64,000 bases of DNA from Gemmatimonadaceae bacterium (GCA_036504815.1 DASXUN010000021.1:310001-374000); one strand, 5' to 3'. Positions 24,316-33,942 are shown, numbered from the stretch's first letter. The notes: generated by a model from the letters alone, not told the origin. Numbers and translations are program-made.

Positions 24316-25251
24316 CTACTTGCTGGCACCCAAGCTGATGAACACCACCTTGCCGTCGTTGAACAGCGGGACCGCTACGCGTTGACGCTTCGGATCGTAG
24401 CCGATGTCCGCCGGACTCGGCAGTCCCTTGAGGAGTGTCGTCGAGGTGCCGTTGGCGAAGACGCTGAGCGAGGAGTCGGCCCAACTCGTATACAGCGCGC
24501 GGCCGTCAGGCAGCACTTCAAGGCCATCGCCGGCACCAGCGCCCACACCCACTGAGTCGGCGGTGGCCATCCCGGGCTTCCAACTGAAGAAGTTCGCACT
24601 GGCAAACGCATTCACGAGAAAACGATGATTTGCGGCGTCGTAGGCGATGCCGTTCGGGCCCGGCGCTCCGGCGAACCCTGCCACCGCCTTGTACTGGCGG
24701 CCGATTACCCGCACGATGCGATCCGGTCCCGGGTGGGTCATCTGCCCCTTCTCGTCAAACCGGACGCCGGTGTCGGTGATGTAGACCGATCCGTCGGGGC
24801 CGGCAACGACATCGTTGAGGAACGCCGAGTCCTTGATCTCGATGGAGGCAAGCGGTGCACCGGTCCTGGTATTGAAGGCGCGCACGGCGGTGATGTCGGC
24901 CACCCAGAGCGTATCACCGACAATGGCCATCCCCTTGGGGGCGTTGAGCGTGACCCCTTTCTTGCCGCCCTCGATGAACGGCGTCGAGTCCATGGCGGCG
25001 CCATCGGCCGTCAGGCGCACGATGAAGCCGTTGCCGTCGACCTGCGAAGGGTTGCCGTTGATGTTGGTGACGAACCAGAGATCCTGCGCGGCGTCATACC
25101 GGACCGACTCAGGGACTTTCATGCCGGCCGCTTCGCCGATGCGCTGCGGCCCAGTAGGCGCTGCCTGCTCGGCGGCGGGCTTCTGATCCGGCTTGGCACA
25201 TCCCGTGGCGAGCACGGCGGACAAAATGAGAATGCGGGTGGAGGTTTTCAT
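24316..25251 (-). CDS. SMP-30/gluconolactonase-like beta-propeller lipoprotein
   Basis: A 311-residue lipoprotein (lipobox LATGC, Cys18). Propeller-like repeats include APKGMAIVGDTLWVADITAV, FLNDVVAGPDGSVYITDTG, GPNGIAYDAANHRFLVNAF and GDGLEVLPDGRALYTSWAD, the N-D and P-x-G-x-A pattern of SMP-30/gluconolaconase or NHL-type six-bladed propellers. It may hydrolyse lactones or simply bind ligand; catalytic residues cannot be assigned with confidence. Sixty-six bases upstream of the phosphoesterase gene on the same strand, so probably co-transcribed. Confidence 0.8.
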   Translation of the reverse strand: MKTSTRILILSAVLATGCAKPDQKPAAEQAAPTGPQRIGEAAGMKVPESVRYDAAQDLWFVTNINGNPSQVDGNGFIVRLTADGAAMDSTPFIEGGKKGVTLNAPKGMAIVGDTLWVADITAVRAFNTRTGAPLASIEIKDSAFLNDVVAGPDGSVYITDTGVRFDEKGQMTHPGPDRIVRVIGRQYKAVAGFAGAPGPNGIAYDAANHRFLVNAFASANFFSWKPGMATADSVGVGAGAGDGLEVLPDGRALYTSWADSSLSVFANGTSTTLLKGLPSPADIGYDPKRQRVAVPLFNDGKVVFISLGASK

Positions 25252-25392
25252 GGTGGGCGGCCCGTGGTGGTTTTCGTGGGGGACTCTCGCCTCGGATGGC
25301 GCGAGTGGCCAACTTTACTGAATGTACGAGGTCCGGCCAGCGTGTGCTGTCACGCGCCGGCGCTGCCCCGCCCGACTTTGTGAGGACTCCCC

Positions 25393-28300
25393 ATGCTGCT
25401 GTTCTCCCGCCGGATGATTGCCGCACCCCTGTTGCTCCTGCTGCCGGCCGTGCTCGCCGCGCAGTCCTTCGATTCCACCACCTTTGCGGCATTGCGTTGG
25501 CGTGAGATCGGGCCATATCGCGGCGGCCGATCCGTGGCCGTCGCCGGTTCGGCGAAGCGCCCATACGAGTACTGGATGGGGACCACCGGCAGTGGCGTGT
25601 TCAAGACCACGGACGGTGGGATGAGCTGGCAGCCGGCAACGGACAGGTTCTTCGGCGGCACGGTGGGCGCCCTGGCCGTGTCGGAGTCGAATCCCGACAT
25701 CGTCTGGTCGGCGGGCGGTGAAGGGGACATTCGTGGCAACACGGCACCCGGCGATGGCGTCTGGGTGACCAGGGACGCCGGCAAGAGCTGGTCTCGCATC
25801 ACGTACTTCGACGTCAAGAATCATGCTCGCCGGATCATCGTCCATCCCACGAACCCGGACATCGTCTGGATCGGCGTCCTCGGCCATGCCTTCGGGGCCA
25901 ACGAGCAGCGCGGGGTCTTCAAGACGACCGATGGCGGCGTGACGTGGCACAAGGTGCTGTATCGCGACGCCAACACGGGCATTTCGGACATGGCCATCGA
26001 CCCGAATGACCCGAACGTGCTGTACGCCGCATTCTGGCATGCATACCGAACGCCATGGTCGATGAATTCCGGCGGTCCGGGCGGCGGCATCTTCAAGAGC
26101 ACCGATGGCGGCGAGACGTGGACGGAGCTGACGTCCAACCCCGGACTGCCCAAGGGCGTGCTCGGGAAGATCGGGCTCACGGTCTCGGGTGGAAAGTCGA
26201 ATCGCCTCTGGGCGCTGATCGAGGCGGATGAAGGCGGGGTGTACCGCTCGGATGATGGCGGTGCCACGTGGACCAAGCTGAATGACGAGCGCAAGCTGCG
26301 GCAGCGCGCCTGGTACTACTCGCGCATGGTGGCCGATCCCAGGGACTCCAATGTCGTGTATGCGCTGAACGTGCAGTGGTTCCGGTCGCGTGACGGGGGC
26401 AAGACGTTCCCGCAGAACATGCCGGTGCCCCACGGCGACAACCACGACCTGTGGATCGCGCCCAACGACCCGAACCGAATGATCGAGGCGAACGACGGCG
26501 GGGCCAACGTGTCGTTCAACGGCGGGCGCGCGTGGACGAACCAGGCGTATGCCACCGCCCAGATGTACCACGTGACCACCACGAATCACTTCCCGTACCA
26601 GGTGTGCGGTGCACAGCAGGACAACAGCACGCTGTGCGGGCCGTCGCGCAAGGAAGGCGGCATGACGATCGCCGACTTCAAGGATGCAGGCGGTGGCGAG
26701 TCGGGATACATCGCCTCGAATCCAGTGAAGCCGGACATCATCTTTGCCGGCAGCTACGGTGGCCTGTTGACGCGCAAGGACCTGAGTACCGGGCTCGAGC
26801 GCAACGTCAGCCCGTGGCCGGACAACCCGATGGGTTATTCCTCGGAAGACATCCAGTACCGCTTCCAGTGGACGTTCCCGATTATTTTCTCGCCGCACAA
26901 CCCGAACATCCTGTACGCGGCGGGGTCGCAGCTCTTCAAGACGACGACGGAAGGCGAGAGCTGGACGATCATCTCACCACCACTCGCGCGCCGTGACCCG
27001 AAGACGATGGGTGCGTCGGGCGGCCCGATCACGAAGGACCAGACCGGCGTCGAGACGTATGGCGTGATCTTCGCGCTGAGCGAGTCGCCCATCACGCCGG
27101 GGCTGATCTGGGCAGGAACGGATGACGGCCTGGTGTGGATCACGCGCGACGGCGGGGCGCACTGGACGAACGTGACGCCCAGGGACATCGGCGACTTCAC
27201 GCGCGTCTCGCTCATTGACGCGGGCCACTTCAATGCCGGCACGGCGTACCTGGCCGCGAACCGCTATCAACAGAATGACTTTGCGCCGATCCTCTACAAG
27301 ACGAATGACTTCGGCAAGACGTGGACCAGAATGGTGACCGGTATTCCGGGCGACGAGTTCACGCGTGCCATTCGTGAAGACCCCAAGAAGGCAGGCTTGC
27401 TGTACGCGAGCACCGAGAAGGGCGTCTGGGTTTCCTTTGACGACGGTGCCCACTGGCAGTCGCTGCGCCGCAACATGCCCTCCGTGCCGGTGCACGACCT
27501 GGTCATCAAGGACAACGACCTCGTGCTGGGAACGCACGGCCGGTCGTTCTGGATCATGGATGATATCTCACCGTTGCGGCAGCTCGCCGCCGCGGTGACC
27601 GAGAAGAAGGCGCACCTCTACAAGCCGTCGGACGCGTATCGCATCGACTGGGGCGGTGGCTTCCGCATTCCAGGGGCGGGGTACGGCGGCGAGACGCCGA
27701 CCGGCCAGAATCCGCCGTCGGGCGCGGTGATCTACTATCAGCTGAAGGAACCCGGCACACGCGTAACGCTCGAGTTCCTCGATGCGAAGGGGAACCTGAT
27801 CAAGACCTTCACCAGCGACTCGGTGGCTGCTCCGGCGCCGGCCGCCGGTGGGGAAGGCGAAGGGGGCCGCGGCGGCCCGCCAAGGCCGCAGCGCGTGGCC
27901 AACAAGGCGGGGCTCAACCAGTTCAACTGGAACCTGCGCTATCCCGACGCCACACGGTTCGATGGCATGATCTTCTGGGCTGGCAATGTCACCGGGCCGC
28001 TTGCCCTTCCCGGCACGTACACCGTGCGCATGACGGCCGGCGGCGAAATGCAGGCACAGACCTTCACGGTCAAGGCCGACCCGCGGTTCAAGGTGCCGAT
28101 GGCGGATCTTGTGGCCCAGTTCGACTTCCTCATCCAGGTGCGGGACAAGGTGAGCGAAGCCAACGAAGCCGTGGTCACCGCGCGCGATGTAAAGGCGCAG
28201 GTGAATGACCGCCTGAAGCAGGCGCCGCAGCTTGGCGATCAGGGCAAGGCGCTCAAAGGCAAGGTGACCACCGTGGAGGGCGAGATCTACCAGATCAAGA

Positions 28301-28569
28301 ACCAGAGTTCGCAGGATCCGCTGAACTACCCGATCAAGCTGAACAACAAGATTGCTGCGTTGCTCGGTATGGCCGGGTCCTCACCGGGCCGTCCGCCGGC
28401 CCAGGCCATGCAGGTCTTCAAGGAACTGAATGGCAAGCTCGACGTGCAGACCAAGCGCATGGAGAAGGTCTATGCGGAGGATCTCAAGGGCTTCAATGAA
28501 CAGCTCAAGAAGCTGGGGCTGCCGGAAGTGACGCCCAAGAAGAAGGCGCCGAAGGTGGCCGCTGACTGA
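25393..28569 (+). CDS. Secreted sortilin/VPS10-type BNR-repeat protein
   Basis: A 1058-residue exported protein (signal ending VLAAQ). Many Asp-box (S/T-x-D-x-G-x-T/S-W) motifs: TTDGGMSW, TRDAGKSW, TTDGGVTW, STDGGETW, SDDGGATW, TRDGGAHW, marking one or two ten-bladed propellers like Vps10/sortilin and xyloglucanase families. The tail (about 780-1058) has a beta domain and a coiled helical region (LVAQFDFLIQVRDKVSEANEAVV) and a Lys-rich end. GAGGA lies just before the ATG. Commonly annotated as glycosyl hydrolase, but no catalytic residue supports that here. Single gene with its own terminator. Confidence 0.9.
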   Translation: MLLFSRRMIAAPLLLLLPAVLAAQSFDSTTFAALRWREIGPYRGGRSVAVAGSAKRPYEYWMGTTGSGVFKTTDGGMSWQPATDRFFGGTVGALAVSESNPDIVWSAGGEGDIRGNTAPGDGVWVTRDAGKSWSRITYFDVKNHARRIIVHPTNPDIVWIGVLGHAFGANEQRGVFKTTDGGVTWHKVLYRDANTGISDMAIDPNDPNVLYAAFWHAYRTPWSMNSGGPGGGIFKSTDGGETWTELTSNPGLPKGVLGKIGLTVSGGKSNRLWALIEADEGGVYRSDDGGATWTKLNDERKLRQRAWYYSRMVADPRDSNVVYALNVQWFRSRDGGKTFPQNMPVPHGDNHDLWIAPNDPNRMIEANDGGANVSFNGGRAWTNQAYATAQMYHVTTTNHFPYQVCGAQQDNSTLCGPSRKEGGMTIADFKDAGGGESGYIASNPVKPDIIFAGSYGGLLTRKDLSTGLERNVSPWPDNPMGYSSEDIQYRFQWTFPIIFSPHNPNILYAAGSQLFKTTTEGESWTIISPPLARRDPKTMGASGGPITKDQTGVETYGVIFALSESPITPGLIWAGTDDGLVWITRDGGAHWTNVTPRDIGDFTRVSLIDAGHFNAGTAYLAANRYQQNDFAPILYKTNDFGKTWTRMVTGIPGDEFTRAIREDPKKAGLLYASTEKGVWVSFDDGAHWQSLRRNMPSVPVHDLVIKDNDLVLGTHGRSFWIMDDISPLRQLAAAVTEKKAHLYKPSDAYRIDWGGGFRIPGAGYGGETPTGQNPPSGAVIYYQLKEPGTRVTLEFLDAKGNLIKTFTSDSVAAPAPAAGGEGEGGRGGPPRPQRVANKAGLNQFNWNLRYPDATRFDGMIFWAGNVTGPLALPGTYTVRMTAGGEMQAQTFTVKADPRFKVPMADLVAQFDFLIQVRDKVSEANEAVVTARDVKAQVNDRLKQAPQLGDQGKALKGKVTTVEGEIYQIKNQSSQDPLNYPIKLNNKIAALLGMAGSSPGRPPAQAMQVFKELNGKLDVQTKRMEKVYAEDLKGFNEQLKKLGLPEVTPKKKAPKVAAD

Positions 28570-28592
28570 GGTGGCGCCAAGGTCCGGATGTG

Positions 28593-28622
28593 CGAAGGGA
28601 GCGGCCGAGGCCGCTCCCTTCG
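28593..28622. terminator. Strong hairpin terminator between convergent genes
   Basis: CGAAGGGAGCGGCC pairs with GGCCGCTCCCTTCG (13-14 bp stem with a small loop), followed by TTGTTTT on the plus strand. It ends the sortilin-like gene and can also serve the minus-strand operon. Confidence 0.92.
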
Positions 28623-28636
28623 TTGTTTTCGCCTGC

Positions 28637-29245
28637 CTACCTGGCGCCCTTTCGCTTCGCGGGCGCGCCGACCTTGAACTGATCCTCGAGTATCACCCAG
28701 GCGTTGATGTCCTTGCGCGCTCGCACCACTGCGCTGTACTGCCCGCGTTCAATCACCGAATCCTTGGGCGAACGCCTGAGCACCATTTGGTAGATGCCGC
28801 TGTCCGCGAGCGTCGAGTCGTCCATGATCCGCTGGCCATGCGAGATGCGCTGGAAGTCGGCAAGCGACTTGGAGCGCGCGTAGGTGATGAGGTGATGAAC
28901 GACCTCGGTGCTGCCGCGGACAGTGGAGTCGGGGGCATGCAGCACGGCGTTGAGCGCATACAGCTGGCTCAGCATCCGGCTATCCTGGTTGATCATGGTG
29001 GCCGTGACGAGCGCATAGAGCGCGGAAATGGCCCGCATGCGTTCACGATCATCGGCGGGAATCAGCGGGGACTTCCTGGTGGTATCCGGCGCGTCGCTCG
29101 CAAGCCGGGGAAGATTCAGCGGCACGCTGACGACGGCAGGATCGGTCGCCGGTGCCTTCGGGTCAGCGGCAGGCGCATCCTGCCGCGCGGGTGCGCCGCA
29201 GGCAACGAGACCCGCGGCGGTAATGACAAGAAACAGACTGCGCAT
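28637..29245 (-). CDS. NTF2/SnoaL-like lipoprotein
   Basis: A 202-residue lipoprotein (signal with LVACG, Cys16), a Pro/Ala-rich linker, then an alpha+beta domain (DRERMRAISALYALVTATMINQDSRML... EVVHHLITYARSKSLADFQRISHGQRIM) consistent with the SnoaL/NTF2 cone fold. No catalytic residues assignable. Last gene of the ETF operon, nine bases after the enoyl reductase, although its product is exported and the others are not. Confidence 0.65.
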   Translation of the reverse strand: MRSLFLVITAAGLVACGAPARQDAPAADPKAPATDPAVVSVPLNLPRLASDAPDTTRKSPLIPADDRERMRAISALYALVTATMINQDSRMLSQLYALNAVLHAPDSTVRGSTEVVHHLITYARSKSLADFQRISHGQRIMDDSTLADSGIYQMVLRRSPKDSVIERGQYSAVVRARKDINAWVILEDQFKVGAPAKRKGAR

Positions 29246-29254
29246 GATGACTCT

Positions 29255-30178
29255 TTATGTGCGTGATGTGAGATCCGGGAAATCGGGGGGCATTGCCACC
29301 GCCATGCCCATGGCGTTGTACCCCTTGTCCACGTAAGTGGTTGATCCCGTGATGCCACTGCTCAACGGCGAGCAGAGAAACGCGGCGGCGTAGGCGACCT
29401 CGGTGGCGGTCAGCACTTCGGGAAGGGGTGAGTTGAGCTTGTAATAATCGACGAGCGTCTCGACGATCCCGATGGCGCTGGCAGCCCGCGATGCCATGGG
29501 TCCCGCCGAAATGGTATTCACGCGAATGCCAAACCGCCGGCCCGCCTCGAAGGCCAGCGTGCGCGTATCGCTTTCGAGCGCGCCCTTGGCCGTCGACATG
29601 CCACCGCCATATCCGGGGATGACCCGCTGGCCGGCGAGATATGAGAGCGAGATCACCGCCCCTTCGCGTCGCATCAGCGGGCCGAGGTACGACAGCATCG
29701 ACACGAGCGAGTACGACGAGATGCTCAGCGCCGTGAGGTAACCGGCCCGACTGGTGTCGAGCAGTTGCTTCTTCACTTCGGGGCCATTCGCCAGCGAGTG
29801 CACAAGAATATCGAGCGACTGTTCGCCGTAGTCGGCCTGGTATTGCCTGGCGAGGCCTTCAATGGAGAAGTCACCGAGGTCCCGATACCGCTTGTTCTCG
29901 CGCACCTCTTGCGGGACGTCAGCCATCGTGTCGTACGCGGCGTCCAACGGGTAGATGTGCTCGAAGGTGAGCATGGAGCCATCGGAGAGCGTGCGCGACT
30001 CATCGAGCTTGCCGCGCTCGAGGAGGTTCCGGAAAATGTTCAGCGCCGGCGGCCACGTGGCCACGGTGATGCTGGCGCCAGCCTCGGCCAGCGCCTTGGC
30101 AATGGCGAAGCCAAAACCATTGTCATCCGACACACCGGCGACGAGCGCCCGCTTCCCGCGAAGATCGATGTTCAGCAT
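29255..30178 (-). CDS. fabI: Enoyl-[acyl-carrier-protein] reductase, plant/apicomplexan-like FabI
   Basis: A 307-residue NADH-dependent SDR that reduces enoyl-ACP in the last step of fatty-acid elongation. N-terminal [21 protein letters not shown] is the FabI-type nucleotide site. Catalytic residues: Tyr180 (SLSY), Tyr190 and Lys198 in [17 protein letters not shown], a Y-x7-K spacing as in plant and Plasmodium enzymes rather than the Y-x6-K of E. coli. It also has the extra loop after TWPPALNIF found in the plant type, making it about 45 residues longer than E. coli FabI. Thirty bases downstream of the ETF alpha gene. Confidence 0.93.
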   Translation of the reverse strand: MLNIDLRGKRALVAGVSDDNGFGFAIAKALAEAGASITVATWPPALNIFRNLLERGKLDESRTLSDGSMLTFEHIYPLDAAYDTMADVPQEVRENKRYRDLGDFSIEGLARQYQADYGEQSLDILVHSLANGPEVKKQLLDTSRAGYLTALSISSYSLVSMLSYLGPLMRREGAVISLSYLAGQRVIPGYGGGMSTAKGALESDTRTLAFEAGRRFGIRVNTISAGPMASRAASAIGIVETLVDYYKLNSPLPEVLTATEVAYAAAFLCSPLSSGITGSTTYVDKGYNAMGMAVAMPPDFPDLTSRT

Positions 30179-30208
30179 GAAGGGAACACTAGGGGGGCTC
30201 GGCTATCC

Positions 30209-31234
30209 CTACAAGAGTTCGGTGACTTTCCTGACAAGCTCGAATGCATCGGCCACGTAGAGCACATCGGCCTTGCCCTGCGCCCAACCGCAGTTGGTGT
30301 CGAGGTTTATGGCGCGACGTTCGCCGATAAACCGCCACCCCACCACGTGCGGTTCCTCACCATGGCAGCAGGTGGAGAGCCCCTTGGGATGGCGGGGCGT
30401 CGAGCCGGTCTGCCCGACCTGGTTGAGATGGCTCATGAATGAGAAGACGTTCTGCCCTTCGCTGGACTGGTCCACGAGCGACTTGCTGCTGCCCAGCGAC
30501 GCGTTGGCCTTGTCGAGGAAGCCGAGAATGGTCGTGGCGGCGTCGTCCAGATGCACCTGGCCGTCGCCCTGCTTCTTGGTCCAGCCCACACCGGCCACGA
30601 AGAGCAGCTTGGCGTCCGGACGAATGGTCTGGGCATTGGCCAGCGGTGCCTTGAAGCCGACCACTTTGGTTTTTCTCAATTCGTCGCCGACAGGGACAGT
30701 CAGCGACTGAATCGGCACGGTCGCCGTCGCGCCCTCCCACCGCGGGAAGACGCCGCCGTCCACAGTCAGGAACCAGGGACGCACGGTACGGCTGAGCGTG
30801 GCGATCATGCGCTGGCGATAATACCCGCGCTGAATCCGGAGTTCCGCGCCGTTCACGACAAATCCGCCCACATGCGTGTCGATGCGTCCGCCGAGCCGCT
30901 GCGCGACCCCGGGGAGCACGCGATTGAAGCGCGCGGTGGCAGGGGCCACGACGATGGTCGCCCCCGCCGCACGACAGATGGCGTCGAGCGCAGCAGCGTC
31001 CGTGGCATATCGGGACACGGCAAAGTCTGAACCCGCAACGGCATAGAAGGCACTGGCGCCACATCCGGACACCGCGGTGGCGGCAGCCGATACCTCGCCG
31101 CCGATGATTCCCACGGCGAAGGTGGCGGTGCTCATTTGCCGGTGGAGATCGGTCGCTCCGGACAGCGCCTCGAATGCCGCGCGCCCCAGTGAGCCGTCGT
31201 CTTCGGTATGCGCAAGAAACAGGATGGTTTCCAT
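30209..31234 (-). CDS. etfA: Electron transfer flavoprotein alpha subunit, divergent
   Basis: A 341-residue ETF alpha/FixB-type protein: N-terminal ETF domain (ILFLAHTEDDGSLGRAAFEAL... ATIVVAPATARFNRVLPGVAQRLGGRIDTHV) and C-terminal FAD domain with NQVGQTGSTPRHPKGLSTC and the final RRAINLDTNCGWAQGKADVLYVADAFELV, where canonical proteins have INKDP..IF..AD. It accepts electrons from acyl-CoA dehydrogenases and passes them to ETF-QO. ATG at 31234. Eleven bases after ETF beta; same operon as both partners. Confidence 0.85.
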   Translation of the reverse strand: METILFLAHTEDDGSLGRAAFEALSGATDLHRQMSTATFAVGIIGGEVSAAATAVSGCGASAFYAVAGSDFAVSRYATDAAALDAICRAAGATIVVAPATARFNRVLPGVAQRLGGRIDTHVGGFVVNGAELRIQRGYYRQRMIATLSRTVRPWFLTVDGGVFPRWEGATATVPIQSLTVPVGDELRKTKVVGFKAPLANAQTIRPDAKLLFVAGVGWTKKQGDGQVHLDDAATTILGFLDKANASLGSSKSLVDQSSEGQNVFSFMSHLNQVGQTGSTPRHPKGLSTCCHGEEPHVVGWRFIGERRAINLDTNCGWAQGKADVLYVADAFELVRKVTELL

Positions 31235-31245
31235 GATCGTCGCCC

Positions 31246-32055
31246 CTAGGCCTTGATCCATTCGGCGATTTCCTTCGCCATGTCGTCAAGCGGCACGTCC
31301 TTCACGATGCGCGTCTTGCGTTCCTGCCTGGGAAGCTCGACGCCCATGAAGGTGGTTCCCTGCGCGGCAAGCTTCACCGCCGGTGCCTTCTGCAGCGCGG
31401 GCATGATGGTGCGCATGTTCATCATGCCGACCTGCGGGTTGTTGGGCGGCTCGGGCAGGTTGCCGGTGGCCCACGCGATCGCACAGGGAGGACCCGACAC
31501 CTCCGACACGAGATACTTTCCGCCCTCGACGCGCTCGAGCACGGTGAGCGTCCCATCCGCCGAGACGGTCAGTTCATCAGCCGAGAGGAACTGGTCGGCG
31601 ATAGCGAGCCGTTCGCCCACCATCTGTACCGTGGTGCCCGCATCACGCGACGCCGAGGCGCAACCGCCGAACAGGAGCAGGCGCGACCGGTCGAGGGCGG
31701 GAATCCTCTCGATGGCGCCCGCGAGCGCCTCGGCGACCTCGAAGGAATCGGTGAAGCCGCTCGCCGAGCCGTCCACCGCCACCAGTTCGAAGGGGACCTT
31801 CTGCGCGATGCTCATCATGAGCTGGTGCAGCTTGGCCTTCGGGCCGAGGCTGACAAGCCAGACCTTGCTGCCGGGGTGCCTGGAGGCGAGGTGCGCCGCT
31901 TCGAACAGCGCGTGCCCGGCCCACGGATCGAGCACGGCGGGAAGCATCAATTCGTTCTTGAGGGCGGGGCCAGTGGGGCCCTGCACCGGCTCCAGAGTCT
32001 GCAGGAGGTCCGGTACCAGGCTGCCAAGGACAACGACGTGAAAACCCGTGGACAT
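31246..32055 (-). CDS. etfB: Electron transfer flavoprotein beta subunit, divergent
   Basis: A 269-residue ETF beta-like protein. The conserved N-terminal pattern is recognisable as LDPWAGHALFEAAHLASRH (canonical NP.D..A.E.A..L), followed by KVWLVSLGPK and a C-terminal helix. It forms the heterodimer with the adjacent alpha subunit. Twenty-seven bases after the ETF-QO stop, with a GGGAG-type ribosome site region in the gap. Divergence from textbook ETF beta matches the divergence of its partner. Confidence 0.83.
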   Translation of the reverse strand: MSTGFHVVVLGSLVPDLLQTLEPVQGPTGPALKNELMLPAVLDPWAGHALFEAAHLASRHPGSKVWLVSLGPKAKLHQLMMSIAQKVPFELVAVDGSASGFTDSFEVAEALAGAIERIPALDRSRLLLFGGCASASRDAGTTVQMVGERLAIADQFLSADELTVSADGTLTVLERVEGGKYLVSEVSGPPCAIAWATGNLPEPPNNPQVGMMNMRTIMPALQKAPAVKLAAQGTTFMGVELPRQERKTRIVKDVPLDDMAKEIAEWIKA

Positions 32056-32082
32056 CGCTTCGCGCTCCCTGTGGGGCGTTGG

Positions 32083-33930
32083 CTAGTTGATGGGCGAATG
32101 GAGGCCGCCCGACCCGGCGGCGAATCCAACGTTGCTGCGTTCCGGGTCGGCCGCATGCGGCTTGGAGCAGTTCCACATGCAGACGCCGCAATGAATGCAC
32201 TTCTCCCGGTCGAAGAGCGGGATGCCGCCAGGACCCGGCATGATCGCCTGGCCTGAGCAGCCATCGATGCACACCTGCTCCCCGCACCCGGCGCACGTCG
32301 ACGTGTTCAGGAAGGTTACGTGATCGGCGAAGCCGCCAGCAGCCTGCACCTTGCCGCCCATGAGCAGGGCGTCCTGATGCGAGACGAGCAGCGCGCCATC
32401 CAACTCGATCTTTGGCCAACCTGACCGATCCATCAGCGCATCGTGCACCGGCATGCCTGTTGCCTGGCACTGACGGCGGATGTCGCGCACTTCGGCGGGC
32501 GGGATGCGGTCTCCGAAGTACGCTTCGAGCGACGGGAGCCGGTCATGCGGCGGTTTCACCCGGCCCGGCATGTTGACGAGGCCGCGCGTCATCCCGGTGA
32601 GGCCCATGCCAATGAGTCCGCGCAGGAAGCCGGCGTTGAAACCGTCGCGCGCCTTCTCGGCGACCTTCGACTCGCGGTCCACCCAGCTCGCGCGGCGGCG
32701 CGCGACGTACGTGGCGTCGAGGTTCTCCCGGGTGAACGGCTTGTCCGCCTTGGCGAGTTTAATGACCGCTTCCGCGAGCTGCACGCCGGTGGCCCACGCT
32801 TCGTCCACCCCGGAACCGGTGAGCACATTCGTGCTCCCCGAGCCTTCACCGATGCGCGCGTAGCCATCGCCGACGAGATAGGGCTCGCCCCGCCGGCCGC
32901 TCTCCTGGAGCGTCCTCGCGCCCCACGAGCGCATCGTGCTCCCCTTGAGGTGCTTCCAGAGACGCGGGTGCGTCATCCAGTGCTGGAGATAGCGATAGGC
33001 CGTGCGCGCCGGGTTGTCGAACCACGACGGAATGAAGATGCCGGCCGACGCCATGCGGTCGGGGTGCACATAGAGGAAGCCGAAGATCTCGGGCTCGGGA
33101 TAGCCGAACGTGTGCAGCACGGCGCCGGGTTCGAGATCGCAATCCGGCGCGAGCTCGACCACGGCCTTCATGCCGATGGCCCATTCCCGCTGGTGATGCC
33201 CCTCTGGGAAACCGAACCGCTGGTTGAGCTGCTGGCCGACAGGACCGATGGGACCGTCGCCAACGACGGTCAATGCGGCATGCACGTCCATGCCAGGCAT
33301 GAACGCGCCCGTTGGCGTGCCATCCTTCTCGACGCCCTGATCGACGAGCCGCACGCCAATGACGCGATCGCCGTCATACAGCGGCTCGCGGACCGGCATT
33401 CCCGGCCAGATCTGCACCAGTCCCGATCCCATGAGCTGCGAGCCGACCCACTGATTCAACTGACCGAGCGAGAAGATCATCCCGTCGTGCTTCTGCAGGA
33501 ACGGCGGAATCCACGGCAGCGCAATGGCATGATCAGTCCAGGGAAGCGCCCCTTTGAGCGCTCCAATCACCGCATCAAGCGCCCGCACGCCGGAGGATCG
33601 CCGGCTCGCGCCAATGGGATCCTGCAGGTAGAGCACCTCTTCACGCTTCACGAGCGTCGACATGGGAACTTCGGCCAGCTGCTCCGGCGTGAACGAGGCG
33701 CGAATGCTGCGCGCCGGTGTCACCACGCCGGAGACGCCGAAGGAAATGTCATCCGCACGTTCGTAGCAGAGCACCTGCAGCGGCATGCCGGGCATCACGC
33801 GGCTCTCGAGCAGGGTGTTACCCTGCTCGTCCACCAGCGCGCGCGACAAGGTCGTGAGGAATCCGCCCGTGGCCGGGCCGAATCCGACACAGACGATATC
33901 GGTTTCCATGGTGCTGCGCAGGTCGGTCAT
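32083..33930 (-). CDS. ETF-quinone oxidoreductase-like flavoprotein with ferredoxin-type C-terminus
   Basis: A 615-residue FAD protein: Rossmann start TDIVCVGFGPATGGFLTTL, FAD-binding VVGDGPIGPVG near the middle, GYARIGEGSGSTNVLTGSGVDEAWATG in place of the usual AGDAAGF..P..IKG.H.A..SG, then a C-terminal iron-sulphur region. That region carries two cysteine groups: CAGCGEQVCIDGC (546-558) and CIHCGVCMWNC (578-588), eight cysteines in all, whereas canonical ETF-QO binds a single [4Fe-4S]. It would pass electrons from ETF to the quinone pool at the membrane. Encoded between acyl-CoA dehydrogenase and ETF beta. Confidence 0.85.
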   Translation of the reverse strand: MTDLRSTMETDIVCVGFGPATGGFLTTLSRALVDEQGNTLLESRVMPGMPLQVLCYERADDISFGVSGVVTPARSIRASFTPEQLAEVPMSTLVKREEVLYLQDPIGASRRSSGVRALDAVIGALKGALPWTDHAIALPWIPPFLQKHDGMIFSLGQLNQWVGSQLMGSGLVQIWPGMPVREPLYDGDRVIGVRLVDQGVEKDGTPTGAFMPGMDVHAALTVVGDGPIGPVGQQLNQRFGFPEGHHQREWAIGMKAVVELAPDCDLEPGAVLHTFGYPEPEIFGFLYVHPDRMASAGIFIPSWFDNPARTAYRYLQHWMTHPRLWKHLKGSTMRSWGARTLQESGRRGEPYLVGDGYARIGEGSGSTNVLTGSGVDEAWATGVQLAEAVIKLAKADKPFTRENLDATYVARRRASWVDRESKVAEKARDGFNAGFLRGLIGMGLTGMTRGLVNMPGRVKPPHDRLPSLEAYFGDRIPPAEVRDIRRQCQATGMPVHDALMDRSGWPKIELDGALLVSHQDALLMGGKVQAAGGFADHVTFLNTSTCAGCGEQVCIDGCSGQAIMPGPGGIPLFDREKCIHCGVCMWNCSKPHAADPERSNVGFAAGSGGLHSPIN

Positions 33931-33942
33931 GAGCGCATCCCG

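Noticed and set aside
25393-28569. Glycosyl hydrolase
   Set aside because: Asp-box propellers are shared by many non-enzymes and no catalytic pair was visible, so it is named by fold only.
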